NCBI GenBank assembly: GCA_910577215.1
Contig: CAJTMQ010000018.1
Span: 1-29,310, forward strand
Source: an uncultured Eubacterium sp.
GTDB lineage: Bacteria; Bacillota; Clostridia; Oscillospirales; Acutalibacteraceae
DNA length: 29,310 bases
Direction: 5' to 3'
How positions within the stretch are numbered: the stretch's first letter is position 1; every line of letters begins with the position of its first letter. This document shows, one piece after another, positions 1-9,478 of the stretch. The position numbers and the translations under genes were made by a program. The notes under the pieces are model-generated. The model made no database searches. It was not told the origin of the DNA and saw only the letters and a program-made list of their open reading frames with translations.

Positions 1-95
1 GGGACGCGTTCAAGGGCATGGATGGAATCGCACTGTCCAAAATCACCCACCGAGACGGCTCCGCCTGGTCTACCGCATTTGATCAGCGGCGCACC
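1..95. other. Compositionally atypical left edge, probable chimeric or foreign end
   Basis: These first ~95 bases are clearly richer in G and C than everything that follows. They encode, in frame with pyrC, a stretch (roughly residues 1-26 of the open frame) unlike the usual dihydroorotase N-terminus, which normally begins with a short beta-strand pattern such as LIKNG. Recognisable PyrC character starts near the ISSDG segment at about position 99. The reverse strand of the same bases is also protein-like. I do not recognise the source. Because this lies at the very end of the sequence, an assembly chimera is the simplest reading (inference). Confidence 0.45.
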
Positions 96-1271
96 TCCAT
101 TTCTTCTGATGGAGCAGATCGTGTTTTTAATTGTAAGGATAATTATTTTTTAATTCCGGGTTTTGTTGATGTACATGTTCATCTTCGAGAGCCCGGTTTT
201 TCTTATAAAGAAACGATAAAAAGCGGCACTATGGCTGCAGCAAGGGCAGGCTATAATGCAGTTTGCCCTATGCCAAATCTTAATCCTGCACCTGATTCAC
301 CTGAAAATCTTAAAGTGCAAGCAGATATAATAGCAAGGGATGCTGTTATAGATGTTTTTCCGTTCGGAACAATCACCAAGGGCAGAATGGGTATAGGCGA
401 ATGTGTTGATTTCGCCGCAATGAAAAACGGTGTAATCGGCTTTTCGGATGACGGTACGGGTGTTCAGACCGACGAATTAATGGAACAGGCGATGACGCAG
501 TGTGCAAGGTTGGACTGCATTATTTCAGCACATTGTGAGGTTAATGAATTACTTAAAGGCGGCTACATTCACGACGGAGAATACTGCAAGGCACATAATC
601 ATAAAGGTATTTGCAGTGAGAGTGAATGGGCTCAGATTGAAAGAGATTGCAAGCTGGCGGAAAAAACAGGCTGCCGTTATCACGTTTGCCATATTTCAAC
701 GAAGGAAAGTGTTGATATAATCAGAAAAGCTAAGGCAAGGGGAGTTAAGGTAACTTGTGAAACAGGTCCGCATTATCTTACTATGTGTGATAAAGATTTG
801 CAGGAAGACGGCAGGTTTAAAATGAATCCGCCGCTCAGAAGCGAGGAGGACAAGCTTGCACTTATTGAGGGTGTTAAAGACGGCACGATTGATGTGATTG
901 CAACCGACCACGCACCGCACAGTGCAGAGGAAAAGGCAAAGGGGCTGAAGGGCAGTGCAATGGGTGTTGTAGGCCTTGAAACCGCTTTTTCCGTGCTTTA
1001 CACAAAGCTGGTTAAAACAGGTGTAATCACTCTTGAAAAGCTGATTGATATGATGTCCGTTAAACCGCGTGAAATATTCGGTATTGAGGGCGGCGAGATT
1101 AAAGAGGGTGCACCTGCTGATTTGTGTCTTTTAAATCTTGAAAAGGAATGGGTTGTTAATCCTGAAGACTTTGTTTCTGCGGGCAGGGCAACCCCGTTTA
1201 AGGATTGGAAATTACAGGGTGAAAATCTTTTAACTATATTGAGAGGAGAAATTGTTTATGAAGCCATATAA
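18..1271 (+). CDS. pyrC: Dihydroorotase, class I (N-terminus doubtful)
   Basis: Zinc amidohydrolase that cyclises carbamoyl-aspartate to dihydroorotate, third step of UMP synthesis, in the cytosol. Visible motifs: the metal-binding HVHLREPG near residue 53, SAHCE near 173, CHIST near 223, and ATDHAPH near 297 carrying the catalytic Asp. The 417-aa length is normal for the family. The start is uncertain: the first ~26 residues come from an atypical high-GC edge and do not resemble family N-termini, so the true start may be missing and ATG 18 is only the first available codon. The 3' end overlaps carA by 14 bases, and it leads the pyr operon as seen here. Any upstream leader or regulator lies outside the window. 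Confidence 0.9.
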   Translation: MDGIALSKITHRDGSAWSTAFDQRRTSISSDGADRVFNCKDNYFLIPGFVDVHVHLREPGFSYKETIKSGTMAAARAGYNAVCPMPNLNPAPDSPENLKVQADIIARDAVIDVFPFGTITKGRMGIGECVDFAAMKNGVIGFSDDGTGVQTDELMEQAMTQCARLDCIISAHCEVNELLKGGYIHDGEYCKAHNHKGICSESEWAQIERDCKLAEKTGCRYHVCHISTKESVDIIRKAKARGVKVTCETGPHYLTMCDKDLQEDGRFKMNPPLRSEEDKLALIEGVKDGTIDVIATDHAPHSAEEKAKGLKGSAMGVVGLETAFSVLYTKLVKTGVITLEKLIDMMSVKPREIFGIEGGEIKEGAPADLCLLNLEKEWVVNPEDFVSAGRATPFKDWKLQGENLLTILRGEIVYEAI

Positions 1272-2346
1272 CAAAAAAATTGTGCTTGAAAACGGATGTG
1301 AATTTTACGGCTATGCCTTTGGTTCGGATAAAGAAGCTGTTAACGAAATCGTTTTTAACACTTCAATGGTGGGTTATCAGGAAATTATTTCCGACCCCTC
1401 ATATACTGACCAGATGGTTTGTATGACATATCCGCTTATCGGAAACTACGGAATGGCGGACGAGGATTATGAAACAAGAGTTCCCACAATGGGCGGACTG
1501 GTTGTAAGAGAATACAATGATTTACCGTCTAACTTCCGCTACACAAAAACTCTTTCAGAGGTGCTTGATGAATACGGTATTCCGGGCATAAGCGGAATTG
1601 ATACAAGAAAAATTACAAGAATTATCCGTGATGAGGGAAGCCAGAAGGTTATTATCACTGATGCGTCAACCCCTTATGAGGAAGCTCTTGCAAAAGTAAG
1701 GGAATATGTAATTCCAACAGATATGGTAAGCCGTGTAAGCTGTAAAAAGCGTTGGTATTCAAGAACGCCTAATCATAAATATGATGTTGTTGCAATAGAC
1801 TGCGGCATAAAAATGAATATTGTAAGAAAACTCAACGAGAAGGGCTGCAATGTAACAGTTGTGCCTTATAATACAACTGCCGAGGAAATTCTCAATATGA
1901 ATCCGGACGGTCTTTTCCTTTCAAACGGACCGGGAAACCCGGAGGATGTTCAGCCTGTTATCAATGTGGTTAAAGCACTTAAGGGCAAGCTTCCTATTTT
2001 CGGAATCTGCCTTGGCCATCAGATGATTTCACTTGCACTTGGTGCAAAAACCTTTAAAATGAAGTTCGGTCACAGAGGCGGAAATCATCCTGTTATGAAT
2101 ATGGAAACAGGAAAAATTGAAATCACATCACAGAACCATTCATATGCGGTTGATGTAAATTCTCTTGAAGGTACAGAGCTTTCGCTTACCCATAAAAATC
2201 TGCTTGATGATACTGCAGAGGGTGTTGAAAGTGCAGAAAACAAGTTGTTCTCTGTTCAGTATCACCCTGAAAGTGCACCCGGTCCGCAGGACAGTGCATA
2301 TCTTTTTGATAAGTTTATTTCTTTAATGGAAAAGGAGGCTGAGTAA
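1258..2346 (+). CDS. carA (pyrAA): Carbamoyl-phosphate synthase small subunit, pyrimidine-type
   Basis: Glutaminase subunit that hydrolyses glutamine and channels ammonia to the large subunit encoded next door. The C-terminal class I amidotransferase domain shows the LSNGPGNPED loop, the nucleophile Cys in GICLGHQ and the catalytic His-Glu in QYHPESAPGP. The N-terminal half is the CarA-specific domain. I choose ATG 1258 because AGGAG at 1244-1248 is 9 bases upstream; the in-frame TTG at 1252 is too close to it. This gives 362 aa, normal for CarA. It overlaps the end of pyrC and is separated from carB by one base. Placement in the pyr operon makes it the pyrimidine copy; a second carA lies in the arginine operon. 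Confidence 0.96.
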   Translation: MKPYNKKIVLENGCEFYGYAFGSDKEAVNEIVFNTSMVGYQEIISDPSYTDQMVCMTYPLIGNYGMADEDYETRVPTMGGLVVREYNDLPSNFRYTKTLSEVLDEYGIPGISGIDTRKITRIIRDEGSQKVIITDASTPYEEALAKVREYVIPTDMVSRVSCKKRWYSRTPNHKYDVVAIDCGIKMNIVRKLNEKGCNVTVVPYNTTAEEILNMNPDGLFLSNGPGNPEDVQPVINVVKALKGKLPIFGICLGHQMISLALGAKTFKMKFGHRGGNHPVMNMETGKIEITSQNHSYAVDVNSLEGTELSLTHKNLLDDTAEGVESAENKLFSVQYHPESAPGPQDSAYLFDKFISLMEKEAE

Positions 2347-2347
2347 T

Positions 2348-5300
2348 ATGCCAAAACGTACGGATATACATAAAATACTTGTTATCGGTTCAGGACCTAT
2401 TGTTATAGGTCAGGCTGCTGAATTTGACTATTCGGGAACTCAGGCTTGCCTTTCCCTTCGTGAAGAGGGCTATGAGGTTGTTCTTATCAACTCCAACCCT
2501 GCAACGATAATGACGGATACGGATATTGCGGATAAGGTTTATATGGAGCCTTTAAATCTTGAATATGTTGCAAGAATTATCCGCCACGAGCGTCCTGATG
2601 CAATTCTGCCGTCACTCGGCGGGCAGACAGGTCTTAATCTTGCAGTTCAGCTCGCTAAAAAGGGTATTCTTGAGGAATGTGATGTTGAAATTCTCGGCAC
2701 ACGCTTTGAAGCAATTGAACGTGCTGAGGACAGAGAGCTGTTTAAGGATTTATGTGAAAAGCTCGGAGAGCCTGTTCTTCCGTCTGATATATGCAATACG
2801 CTTGAGGACGGCTTAAGAATTGCAGAGGAAATAGGCTATCCTGTAGTTCTTCGCCCTGCATTCACATTGGGCGGCACAGGCGGCGGCTTTGCAGATAATG
2901 AAGAGGAATGCCGTTTAATGCTTAAAAATGCTCTTGCATTATCGCCTGTTCACCAGGTACTTGTTGAAAAGAGCATTAAAGGCTATAAAGAAATTGAATA
3001 TGAAGTAATGCGGGATGCAAATGACACGGCAATCACAATCTGTAATATGGAAAACATAGATCCTGTAGGTATTCATACAGGTGACTCGATTGTTGTATGT
3101 CCGTCGCAGACTCTTACCAACAAAGAATATCATATGCTTCGTGATTCAGCACTTCGTATAATCAGAGAGCTTAATATTGAGGGCGGCTGCAATGTTCAGT
3201 TTGCACTTGATCCGCATTCCTTCCAGTATTATCTTATTGAGGTTAACCCTCGTGTATCCCGTTCATCTGCGCTTGCATCAAAGGCTTCAGGTTATCCTAT
3301 TGCAAGAGTTTCTGCAAAAATTGCAGTTGGTATGCACCTTGATGAAATTCAAATTGCAAACACTCCTGCATCATTTGAACCTACGCTTGACTATGTTGTA
3401 TCAAAAATTGCAAGATTTCCTTTTGACAAATTTGCAGACGCAAACAACAGTCTTAATACACAGATGAAGGCAACGGGTGAGGTTATGGCTATCGGCAGAA
3501 CCGTTGAGGAAAGTCTGCTTAAAGCTGTCCGTTCACTTGAAACAGGTGTTTGTCACCTTTATCTCAGCAAGTTTGATGATTATTCGGTTGATGAGCTTCT
3601 TGAGTATATCAAAATCGGCACGGATGACAGATTATATGCAATTGCACAGCTTATCCGCCTGAATACTGATTTGAACAGAATCTATAATGCAACCAAAATT
3701 GATATGTTTTTCATTGAAAAGTTCAAAAATATTGTTGAATTTGAAAATGTGTTAAAGGCAAATCCAAAGAACATTGAAGCTCTGAAGGATGCTAAAAAAA
3801 TGGGTGTTTCCGATAAGTTTATCGGTAAGCTTTGGGGAATGAGTGAAGCTGAAATATTCCGGCTTCGTAAAGAAAATATCATTTTCCCTGTGTATAAAAT
3901 GATAGATACCTGTGCATCCGAGTTTGATTCTTATGTTCCGTATTTCTATTCAACCTATGAAGAAGAAAATGAGAGTGTTATTTCAGATAAAAAGAAGATT
4001 ATCGTTCTCGGTTCAGGTCCTATCCGCATAGGTCAGGGTGTTGAGTTTGACTATTCAACCGTTCACGCAATCTGGTCTATCCGTGATGCAGGCTACGAAG
4101 CAATTATAATAAATAACAACCCCGAAACGGTTTCAACTGATTACACAACCTCCGATAAGCTCTATTTTGAGCCGCTTACAGTGGAGGATGTAATGAATGT
4201 TATTGAGCTTGAAAAGCCTATGGGCATTGTTGTATCTCTCGGCGGTCAGACTGCAATTAACCTTGCCCCTCCGCTTGATGCACTCGGTGTGCCGATTATA
4301 GGCACGGATGTTGCAGCAATCGATAAGGCAGAAAACAGAGATTCATTTGAAAAGGTTATGACAGAGCTTGGAATTCCTCAGCCAAAGGGTCTTGCCGTAA
4401 CAGATATAGAAGAGGGCGTTAAAGTTGCTGAAAATATAGGCTATCCTGTTCTTGTACGCCCCTCCTTTGTGCTTGGCGGAAGAGCAATGCAGATTGTTGC
4501 AAATGAAGAAAGCCTGCGTCATTATCTTCAGACTGCTGTTGAGGTGAATACAGAACAGCCTGTTCTTGTTGATAAATACATTATGGGTAAAGAGCTTGAG
4601 GTTGATGCAATTTGTGACGGTGAGGATGTATTTATTCCCGGAATTATGGAGCACGTTGAAAAAACAGGTGTTCACAGCGGTGACTCAATTTCCGTTTATC
4701 CAACCTTTGATGTATCTCAGCAGGTTAAGGATAAAATCATTGATTACACTGTTAAGCTTGGTAAGGCTATAGGCATAATCGGTTTATATAATATTCAGTT
4801 TATTGCAGATTCAAATGATGATGTTTTTGTGATAGAGGTTAACCCGCGTTCTTCAAGAACAGTTCCGTTCCTTTCAAAAGCAACATCTGTTCCTATGGCG
4901 CACATTGCTACACAGGTTATTTTAGGCCACAGCCTTAAAGAGCAGGGAATAACAGAGGTTTGCCCTGCAGAAAAGGAACGCTGGTATGTTAAGGCTCCTG
5001 CATTCTCTTTCTCAAAGCTTAAGGGAATGGATACCTATCTTTCACCTGAAATGAAGTCAACAGGTGAAGCAATCGGCTATGACAAATCACTTACAAGAGC
5101 GCTTTATAAAGCCATTCAGGCAAGTGGAATGAATGTTTCTAACTACGGTACAGTGCTTGTTACCATTGCAGATATGGACAAGCCGGCCGCACTTCCTCTT
5201 ATTAAACGCTTTTATGATTTAGGCTTTAATATTGAAGCAACGGAGGGCACAGCTAATTTCCTTAAAACACAGGGAATACGCACAAGAGTACGTGCTAAGC

Positions 5301-5533
5301 TTACACTTGATGACAGTGATGAAATCTTAATGGCACTTCGTCAGGGTCATATTTCATATGTTATCAACACGATTGATGTCAGCCATGGCGACAGCCACTC
5401 GGACGGCTCTGAGATACGACGTGCCGCTGTTGAGAATAATGTTACAATGTTCACATCACTTGATACTGTTAAAGTTCTTCTTGATGTTCTTGAAGAAATA
5501 ACACTCGGTGTATCAACAATTAATGCGGAGTAA
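2348..5533 (+). CDS. carB (pyrAB): Carbamoyl-phosphate synthase large subunit, pyrimidine-type
   Basis: Synthesises carbamoyl phosphate from bicarbonate, ammonia and two ATP; works with the CarA subunit encoded just upstream. The two homologous ATP-grasp halves are plain: each opens with a nucleotide-loop motif (VIGSGPIVIGQ near residue 12 and VLGSGPIRIGQ near 555) and each holds an EVNPR motif. The C-terminal ~130 residues form the allosteric MGS-like domain. The length of 1061 aa is typical. AGGAGG at 2333-2338 lies 9 bases before the ATG. It ends in a conventional C-terminus, unlike the arginine-operon paralogue, which carries an extra DapF domain. pyrK follows after three bases. Confidence 0.97.
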   Translation: MPKRTDIHKILVIGSGPIVIGQAAEFDYSGTQACLSLREEGYEVVLINSNPATIMTDTDIADKVYMEPLNLEYVARIIRHERPDAILPSLGGQTGLNLAVQLAKKGILEECDVEILGTRFEAIERAEDRELFKDLCEKLGEPVLPSDICNTLEDGLRIAEEIGYPVVLRPAFTLGGTGGGFADNEEECRLMLKNALALSPVHQVLVEKSIKGYKEIEYEVMRDANDTAITICNMENIDPVGIHTGDSIVVCPSQTLTNKEYHMLRDSALRIIRELNIEGGCNVQFALDPHSFQYYLIEVNPRVSRSSALASKASGYPIARVSAKIAVGMHLDEIQIANTPASFEPTLDYVVSKIARFPFDKFADANNSLNTQMKATGEVMAIGRTVEESLLKAVRSLETGVCHLYLSKFDDYSVDELLEYIKIGTDDRLYAIAQLIRLNTDLNRIYNATKIDMFFIEKFKNIVEFENVLKANPKNIEALKDAKKMGVSDKFIGKLWGMSEAEIFRLRKENIIFPVYKMIDTCASEFDSYVPYFYSTYEEENESVISDKKKIIVLGSGPIRIGQGVEFDYSTVHAIWSIRDAGYEAIIINNNPETVSTDYTTSDKLYFEPLTVEDVMNVIELEKPMGIVVSLGGQTAINLAPPLDALGVPIIGTDVAAIDKAENRDSFEKVMTELGIPQPKGLAVTDIEEGVKVAENIGYPVLVRPSFVLGGRAMQIVANEESLRHYLQTAVEVNTEQPVLVDKYIMGKELEVDAICDGEDVFIPGIMEHVEKTGVHSGDSISVYPTFDVSQQVKDKIIDYTVKLGKAIGIIGLYNIQFIADSNDDVFVIEVNPRSSRTVPFLSKATSVPMAHIATQVILGHSLKEQGITEVCPAEKERWYVKAPAFSFSKLKGMDTYLSPEMKSTGEAIGYDKSLTRALYKAIQASGMNVSNYGTVLVTIADMDKPAALPLIKRFYDLGFNIEATEGTANFLKTQGIRTRVRAKLTLDDSDEILMALRQGHISYVINTIDVSHGDSHSDGSEIRRAAVENNVTMFTSLDTVKVLLDVLEEITLGVSTINAE

Positions 5534-5536
5534 TTT

Positions 5537-6265
5537 ATGTATAAGCAAGATATATATGAAATTTTAATCAATACACCTTTAACGAAAGATGTTTTTAAAA
5601 TGGTTCTCCGGGGTGATACGCAGTATATTACTGCACCCGGGCAGTTTATAAATCTTAAATTAGAGGGCAAGTTTCTTCGCCGCCCAATATCTGTCTGTGA
5701 TTATGATGATGAAGCAATCACCATTATTTATAAGGTTGTTGGCGAGGGAACTAAGCAGATGTCTGAAATGGCAGCAGGCGAAAAGGTGGACTGCATTACC
5801 GGTCTTGGCAACGGCTACGATATAAGCAAATCACAGAAACCGCTGGTTATCGGCGGCGGTGTAGGTGTTCCTCCTATGTACAATCTTACCAAATGCCTTA
5901 TTGCTGACGGTCAGACACCAACAGTAATTCTTGGTTTCAACACGAAGGATGAGATTTTTTACGAAGAAGAATTCAAGGCTCTCGGTGCTGATGTGGTTAT
6001 AACAACTGTTGACGGCTCATACGGAATAAAAGGCTTTGTTACTGACGGAATGCCTGCGGATTATGATTATTTTTATACCTGCGGTCCACTGCCTATGTTC
6101 AAGGCTGTAAATAATGCAGCAGAAACATCAGGTCAGTTCAGCTTTGAAGAAAGAATGGGCTGCGGCTTCGGTGCCTGCATGGGCTGCAGCTGCAAAACAA
6201 AATATGGCAATAAGCGTATATGCAAGGAAGGTCCTGTGCTTGTAAAGGAGGAGATTATATGGTAG
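5537..6265 (+). CDS. pyrK: Dihydroorotate dehydrogenase electron transfer subunit
   Basis: Iron-sulfur flavoprotein that passes electrons from the PyrD flavin to NAD+. The ferredoxin-reductase-like fold is visible: RRPISVCD near residue 49 for FAD binding, and the glycine-rich GGGVGVPPM near 107 for the pyridine nucleotide. The C-terminus carries the [2Fe-2S] cluster cysteines in GCGFGACMGCSC and RICKEG. At 242 aa it is of normal size. Its last seven bases overlap pyrD, and the pyrD ribosome binding site sits inside its C-terminal codons, suggesting translational coupling of the two subunits of the type 1B enzyme. Confidence 0.95.
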   Translation: MYKQDIYEILINTPLTKDVFKMVLRGDTQYITAPGQFINLKLEGKFLRRPISVCDYDDEAITIIYKVVGEGTKQMSEMAAGEKVDCITGLGNGYDISKSQKPLVIGGGVGVPPMYNLTKCLIADGQTPTVILGFNTKDEIFYEEEFKALGADVVITTVDGSYGIKGFVTDGMPADYDYFYTCGPLPMFKAVNNAAETSGQFSFEERMGCGFGACMGCSCKTKYGNKRICKEGPVLVKEEIIW

Positions 6266-7170
6266 ATTTATCAGTAAATCTCTGTGGAATGCAGATGGAT
6301 AATCCTGTTGTTCCTGCAAGCGGCACCTTCGGTTACGGCAAGGAATTTAAGGATTTTTATGATATAAATATTCTCGGCTCATTCTCTTTTAAAGGCACAA
6401 CCAGGGATGCCCGCTTCGGCAATCCGACACCAAGAATTGCGGAATGTGAAGCAGGAATGATTAATGCAGTAGGTCTGCAGAACCCGGGTGTGCATCACGT
6501 AATTGAGCACGAGCTTCCGGAAATGAAGAAATACTTCGGCAAGAAAGTTATTGCGAATGTAAGCGGCTTTTCGGTTGATGATTATGCATATACCTGTGAG
6601 CTTCTTGATAAGCATGAGCAGGTTGGAATTCTTGAGGTCAATGTAAGCTGTCCGAATGTTCACGGCGGCGGAATGAGCTTCGGTACTCAGCCTGAATGTG
6701 CGGCCGAGGTAACCAAGGCAGTTAAGGCAGTTACAACAAAGCCGGTTATCATTAAACTTTCACCAAATGTAACGGATATTGTTTCAATAGCAAAGGCTTG
6801 TGAGGAAGCAGGGGCAGACGGTATTTGCCTTATCAATACAATGCTCGGAATGAGAATAGATTTAAAACGCAGAACACCCGTAATTGCAAATAAAATGGGC
6901 GGCTTCAGCGGAAATGCAATCTTTCCTGTTGCGGTAAGAATGGTTTATCAGGTTTCAAAAGCCTGCAGTATTCCTGTTATGGGCTGCGGAGGAGTTTCGT
7001 CGGCCAAGGATGTTATTGAGATGATGATGGCAGGTGCAACGGCAGTGCAGGTCGGTGCGGCAAATCTTGTTAATCCTTATGTATGCAAAGAAATTATAGA
7101 AGCATTGCCGAGCGAATGTGAAAGACTTGGCATTGAAAAAATAAGCGATATTATAGGAGTGGTAGAATAA
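6259..7170 (+). CDS. pyrD: Dihydroorotate dehydrogenase, catalytic subunit (type 1B)
   Basis: FMN enzyme oxidising dihydroorotate to orotate; pairs with PyrK to use NAD+ as acceptor. The active-site Cys lies in NVSCPNVHGGG near residue 129, and the FMN phosphate-binding GCGGVSSAKD and GATAVQVGAA motifs are near the C-terminus. I set the start at ATG 6259, preceded by AAGGAGGAG at 6245-6253. An in-frame ATG at 6220 would add 13 residues encoded inside pyrK and has no such site. The length is 303 aa, normal for 1B enzymes. Its stop overlaps the pyrF start as TAATG. Confidence 0.96.
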   Translation: MVDLSVNLCGMQMDNPVVPASGTFGYGKEFKDFYDINILGSFSFKGTTRDARFGNPTPRIAECEAGMINAVGLQNPGVHHVIEHELPEMKKYFGKKVIANVSGFSVDDYAYTCELLDKHEQVGILEVNVSCPNVHGGGMSFGTQPECAAEVTKAVKAVTTKPVIIKLSPNVTDIVSIAKACEEAGADGICLINTMLGMRIDLKRRTPVIANKMGGFSGNAIFPVAVRMVYQVSKACSIPVMGCGGVSSAKDVIEMMMAGATAVQVGAANLVNPYVCKEIIEALPSECERLGIEKISDIIGVVE

Positions 7171-7868
7171 TGGGTAAAGACGTAATTATTGCCTGCGATT
7201 TCAGCAGTGCGAAGGACACCTTTGATTTCCTTGATAAGTTTACCGAGGAAAAGCCTTTTGTTAAAATCGGTATGGAGCTTTATTATGCAGAGGGTCCGTC
7301 AATTGTTAAGGAAATCAAAAAAAGAGGTCATAAAATTTTTCTTGATTTGAAGCTTCATGATATTCCGAATACGGTAAAAAAGGCAATGTCCGTTTTGTCT
7401 TCTCTTGACGTTGATATGACGAATCTTCACGCAGCAGGTACGGTTGATATGATGAAGGCTGCTGTTGAAGGGCTCACGAAGGAGGACGGCACACGCCCGA
7501 TTCTTATTGCAGTAACGCAGCTTACCTCAACAAGTGAGGAAAGAATGCAGAAAGAGCTTCTTATCAACGCTTCTATCAATGATACCATTGTTAAATATGC
7601 TGAAAATGCAAAGGCAGCAGGGCTCGACGGTGTAGTATGCTCTCCGCTTGAAGCAGGAATGGTTAAGGATGCCTGCGGCAAAGCGTTTATGACTGTTACA
7701 CCGGGAGTTCGTTTTGCAGACGGAGATGTGGGTGATCAGGTGAGAGTTACAACGCCCGAAAAGGCAAAGGAAATCGGCTCTGATTATATAGTGGTTGGCA
7801 GACCTGTAACACAGGCAGCAGATCCCGTTGCTGCTTACCGCCGCTGCTGTAAGGAATTTATTGGATAA
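7170..7868 (+). CDS. pyrF: Orotidine 5'-phosphate decarboxylase
   Basis: Final step of UMP synthesis, decarboxylating OMP without a cofactor. The catalytic Lys-Asp array is visible in FLDLKLHDIPNT near residue 55, and the phosphate-binding IVVGRPVTQA is near the C-terminus. The 232-aa length fits the short bacterial type 1 family. The start overlaps the last base of the pyrD stop, and GGAG about 11 bases upstream serves as ribosome binding site. pyrE follows 11 bases later. Confidence 0.96.
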   Translation: MGKDVIIACDFSSAKDTFDFLDKFTEEKPFVKIGMELYYAEGPSIVKEIKKRGHKIFLDLKLHDIPNTVKKAMSVLSSLDVDMTNLHAAGTVDMMKAAVEGLTKEDGTRPILIAVTQLTSTSEERMQKELLINASINDTIVKYAENAKAAGLDGVVCSPLEAGMVKDACGKAFMTVTPGVRFADGDVGDQVRVTTPEKAKEIGSDYIVVGRPVTQAADPVAAYRRCCKEFIG

Positions 7869-7879
7869 GGAGAACTGAA

Positions 7880-8536
7880 ATGGAAAGCTATAAAAGAGAA
7901 TTTATAAAGTTTTTAGAGGGTGCAGGCGTTTTAAAATTCGGTGATTTCACTGCAAAAAGCGGAAGAAAAATACCTTATTTTATAAATGCGGGAGATATTA
8001 AAACAGGCAAGCAGATTCAAAAACTCGGCGAGTTTTATGCTAAGGCTTATTTTGAAAAGGTGGGCAATAAAAAGGCTGTGCTTTACGGACCTGCATACAA
8101 GGGCATTCCGATTGCTGTTTCAGTTGCAGTTGCTCTTGCAAAGCAGGGGCTTGATGTTCCTTTCTTCTTCAACAGAAAAGAAGAAAAAGACCACGGCGAG
8201 GGCGGTGTTTTTGTTGGTTACACGCCAAAGCAGGGTGAAGAAATTGTTATTGTTGAGGATGTTATAACTGCGGGCACCGCTATCAGGGAAAGTATGGCAA
8301 TTCTCTCAAAATTAGAGGGCACAAAGGTTGCGGCAACCTTCGTTATGGTAGACCGTAAGGAAAAGGGTCAGACTGAAAAATCTGCAATGGCAGAGGTTGG
8401 AGAAGAATACGGCTTTCCTGTATATTCCGTTGTTGATGTTTATGATATTATTGAATATCTTGAAGAAGATGAAAGCAACCGTGAAAATGTTGAACGCATA
8501 AAGAAATATCTTGAAATCAACGGTGCCAAGGATTAA
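7880..8536 (+). CDS. pyrE: Orotate phosphoribosyltransferase
   Basis: Transfers ribose-5-phosphate from PRPP to orotate to make OMP. The PRPP-binding motif VIVEDVITAGTAIRES near residue 130 and the catalytic-loop region FFNRKEEKDHGEGG near residue 95 are both present, as is YGPAYKGIP for the substrate pocket. At 218 aa it is of normal length. AAGGAGAA precedes the ATG with good spacing. It lies between pyrF and pyrB in the same transcription unit. Confidence 0.96.
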   Translation: MESYKREFIKFLEGAGVLKFGDFTAKSGRKIPYFINAGDIKTGKQIQKLGEFYAKAYFEKVGNKKAVLYGPAYKGIPIAVSVAVALAKQGLDVPFFFNRKEEKDHGEGGVFVGYTPKQGEEIVIVEDVITAGTAIRESMAILSKLEGTKVAATFVMVDRKEKGQTEKSAMAEVGEEYGFPVYSVVDVYDIIEYLEEDESNRENVERIKKYLEINGAKD

Positions 8537-8554
8537 TAAAGAGAGGAAGAAATA

Positions 8555-9478
8555 ATGCGTCATTTATTGGACACAACAGATTTAACAGTTGAAGAAATAG
8601 ACGAATTGATTGCGCTGGCAATGGATATTATTGCAGATAAGCAGAAGTATGCTCATATCTGTGACGGAAAAAAGCTTGCAACACTTTTCTTTGAGCCAAG
8701 CACAAGAACACGCCTTTCCTTTGAGGCGGCAATGATGGAACTTGGCGGCAATGTGCTCGGCTTTTCAGATGCATCATGCTCAAGTGCCTCCAAGGGTGAA
8801 ACAGTGGGTGATACAATTAAAATCGTTTCCTGCTACGCAGATATTATTGCAATGCGTCATCCTATTGAGGGCGCACCTCGTGTTGCAACATATAAAAGTG
8901 ATGTGCCTGTTATAAATGCGGGAGACGGCGGTCACAGCCATCCAACGCAGACTATGGCAGATTTGCTGACAATCTTCCGTGAAAAGGGCAGACTGAAAGA
9001 TTTAACAATCGGTCTTTGCGGTGATTTGAAGTTCGGCAGAACAGTGCACAGCCTTATAAAAGCAATGTGCCGCTACAGCAATATTAAATTTGTGCTTATT
9101 GCACCGAAAGAGCTTTCCGTTCCCGATTATATCAAAACAGATTACCTTGAGGAAAAGGGAATGGAGTATATCGAAACAGAGAATATGGAAGAGGTTATGC
9201 CACAGCTTGATGTGCTTTATATGACAAGAATTCAGCGTGAACGCTTCTTCTCTGAGGATGAATACTTAAAGCATAAGGATGCCTTTATTTTAGATACGGA
9301 TAAGCTTAAAACTGCAAAAGCGGATTTAACTATTATGCATCCGCTTCCAAGAGTTAATGAAATCACAACAGATGTTGATGATGATCCTAGAGCAAAATAC
9401 TTTGAGCAGGCTTTAAACGGAAAATATATCCGTATGGCACTTATCATTACACTTCTTAAATGGGGAGGTGCTCTTTAA
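8555..9478 (+). CDS. pyrB: Aspartate carbamoyltransferase catalytic subunit
   Basis: Joins carbamoyl phosphate to aspartate, the committed step to pyrimidines. Key motifs: carbamoyl-phosphate binding FEPSTRTR near residue 48, SSASKGET near 74, HPTQTMADL near 130 and the aspartate-binding HPLPRVNE near 264. The length of 307 aa is standard. AGAGGAAG lies upstream of the ATG. Its stop shares one base with the start of pyrI, so catalytic and regulatory chains are likely made by coupled translation and assemble into a PyrBI holoenzyme. Confidence 0.97.
   Translation: MRHLLDTTDLTVEEIDELIALAMDIIADKQKYAHICDGKKLATLFFEPSTRTRLSFEAAMMELGGNVLGFSDASCSSASKGETVGDTIKIVSCYADIIAMRHPIEGAPRVATYKSDVPVINAGDGGHSHPTQTMADLLTIFREKGRLKDLTIGLCGDLKFGRTVHSLIKAMCRYSNIKFVLIAPKELSVPDYIKTDYLEEKGMEYIETENMEEVMPQLDVLYMTRIQRERFFSEDEYLKHKDAFILDTDKLKTAKADLTIMHPLPRVNEITTDVDDDPRAKYFEQALNGKYIRMALIITLLKWGGAL

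Noticed and set aside
4343..4675. 110-codon open frame on the minus strand inside the pyr carB gene
   Set aside because: Antisense to a strongly conserved CarB region, no ribosome binding site and low-complexity Cys/Asn-rich translation; a shadow of the real gene.
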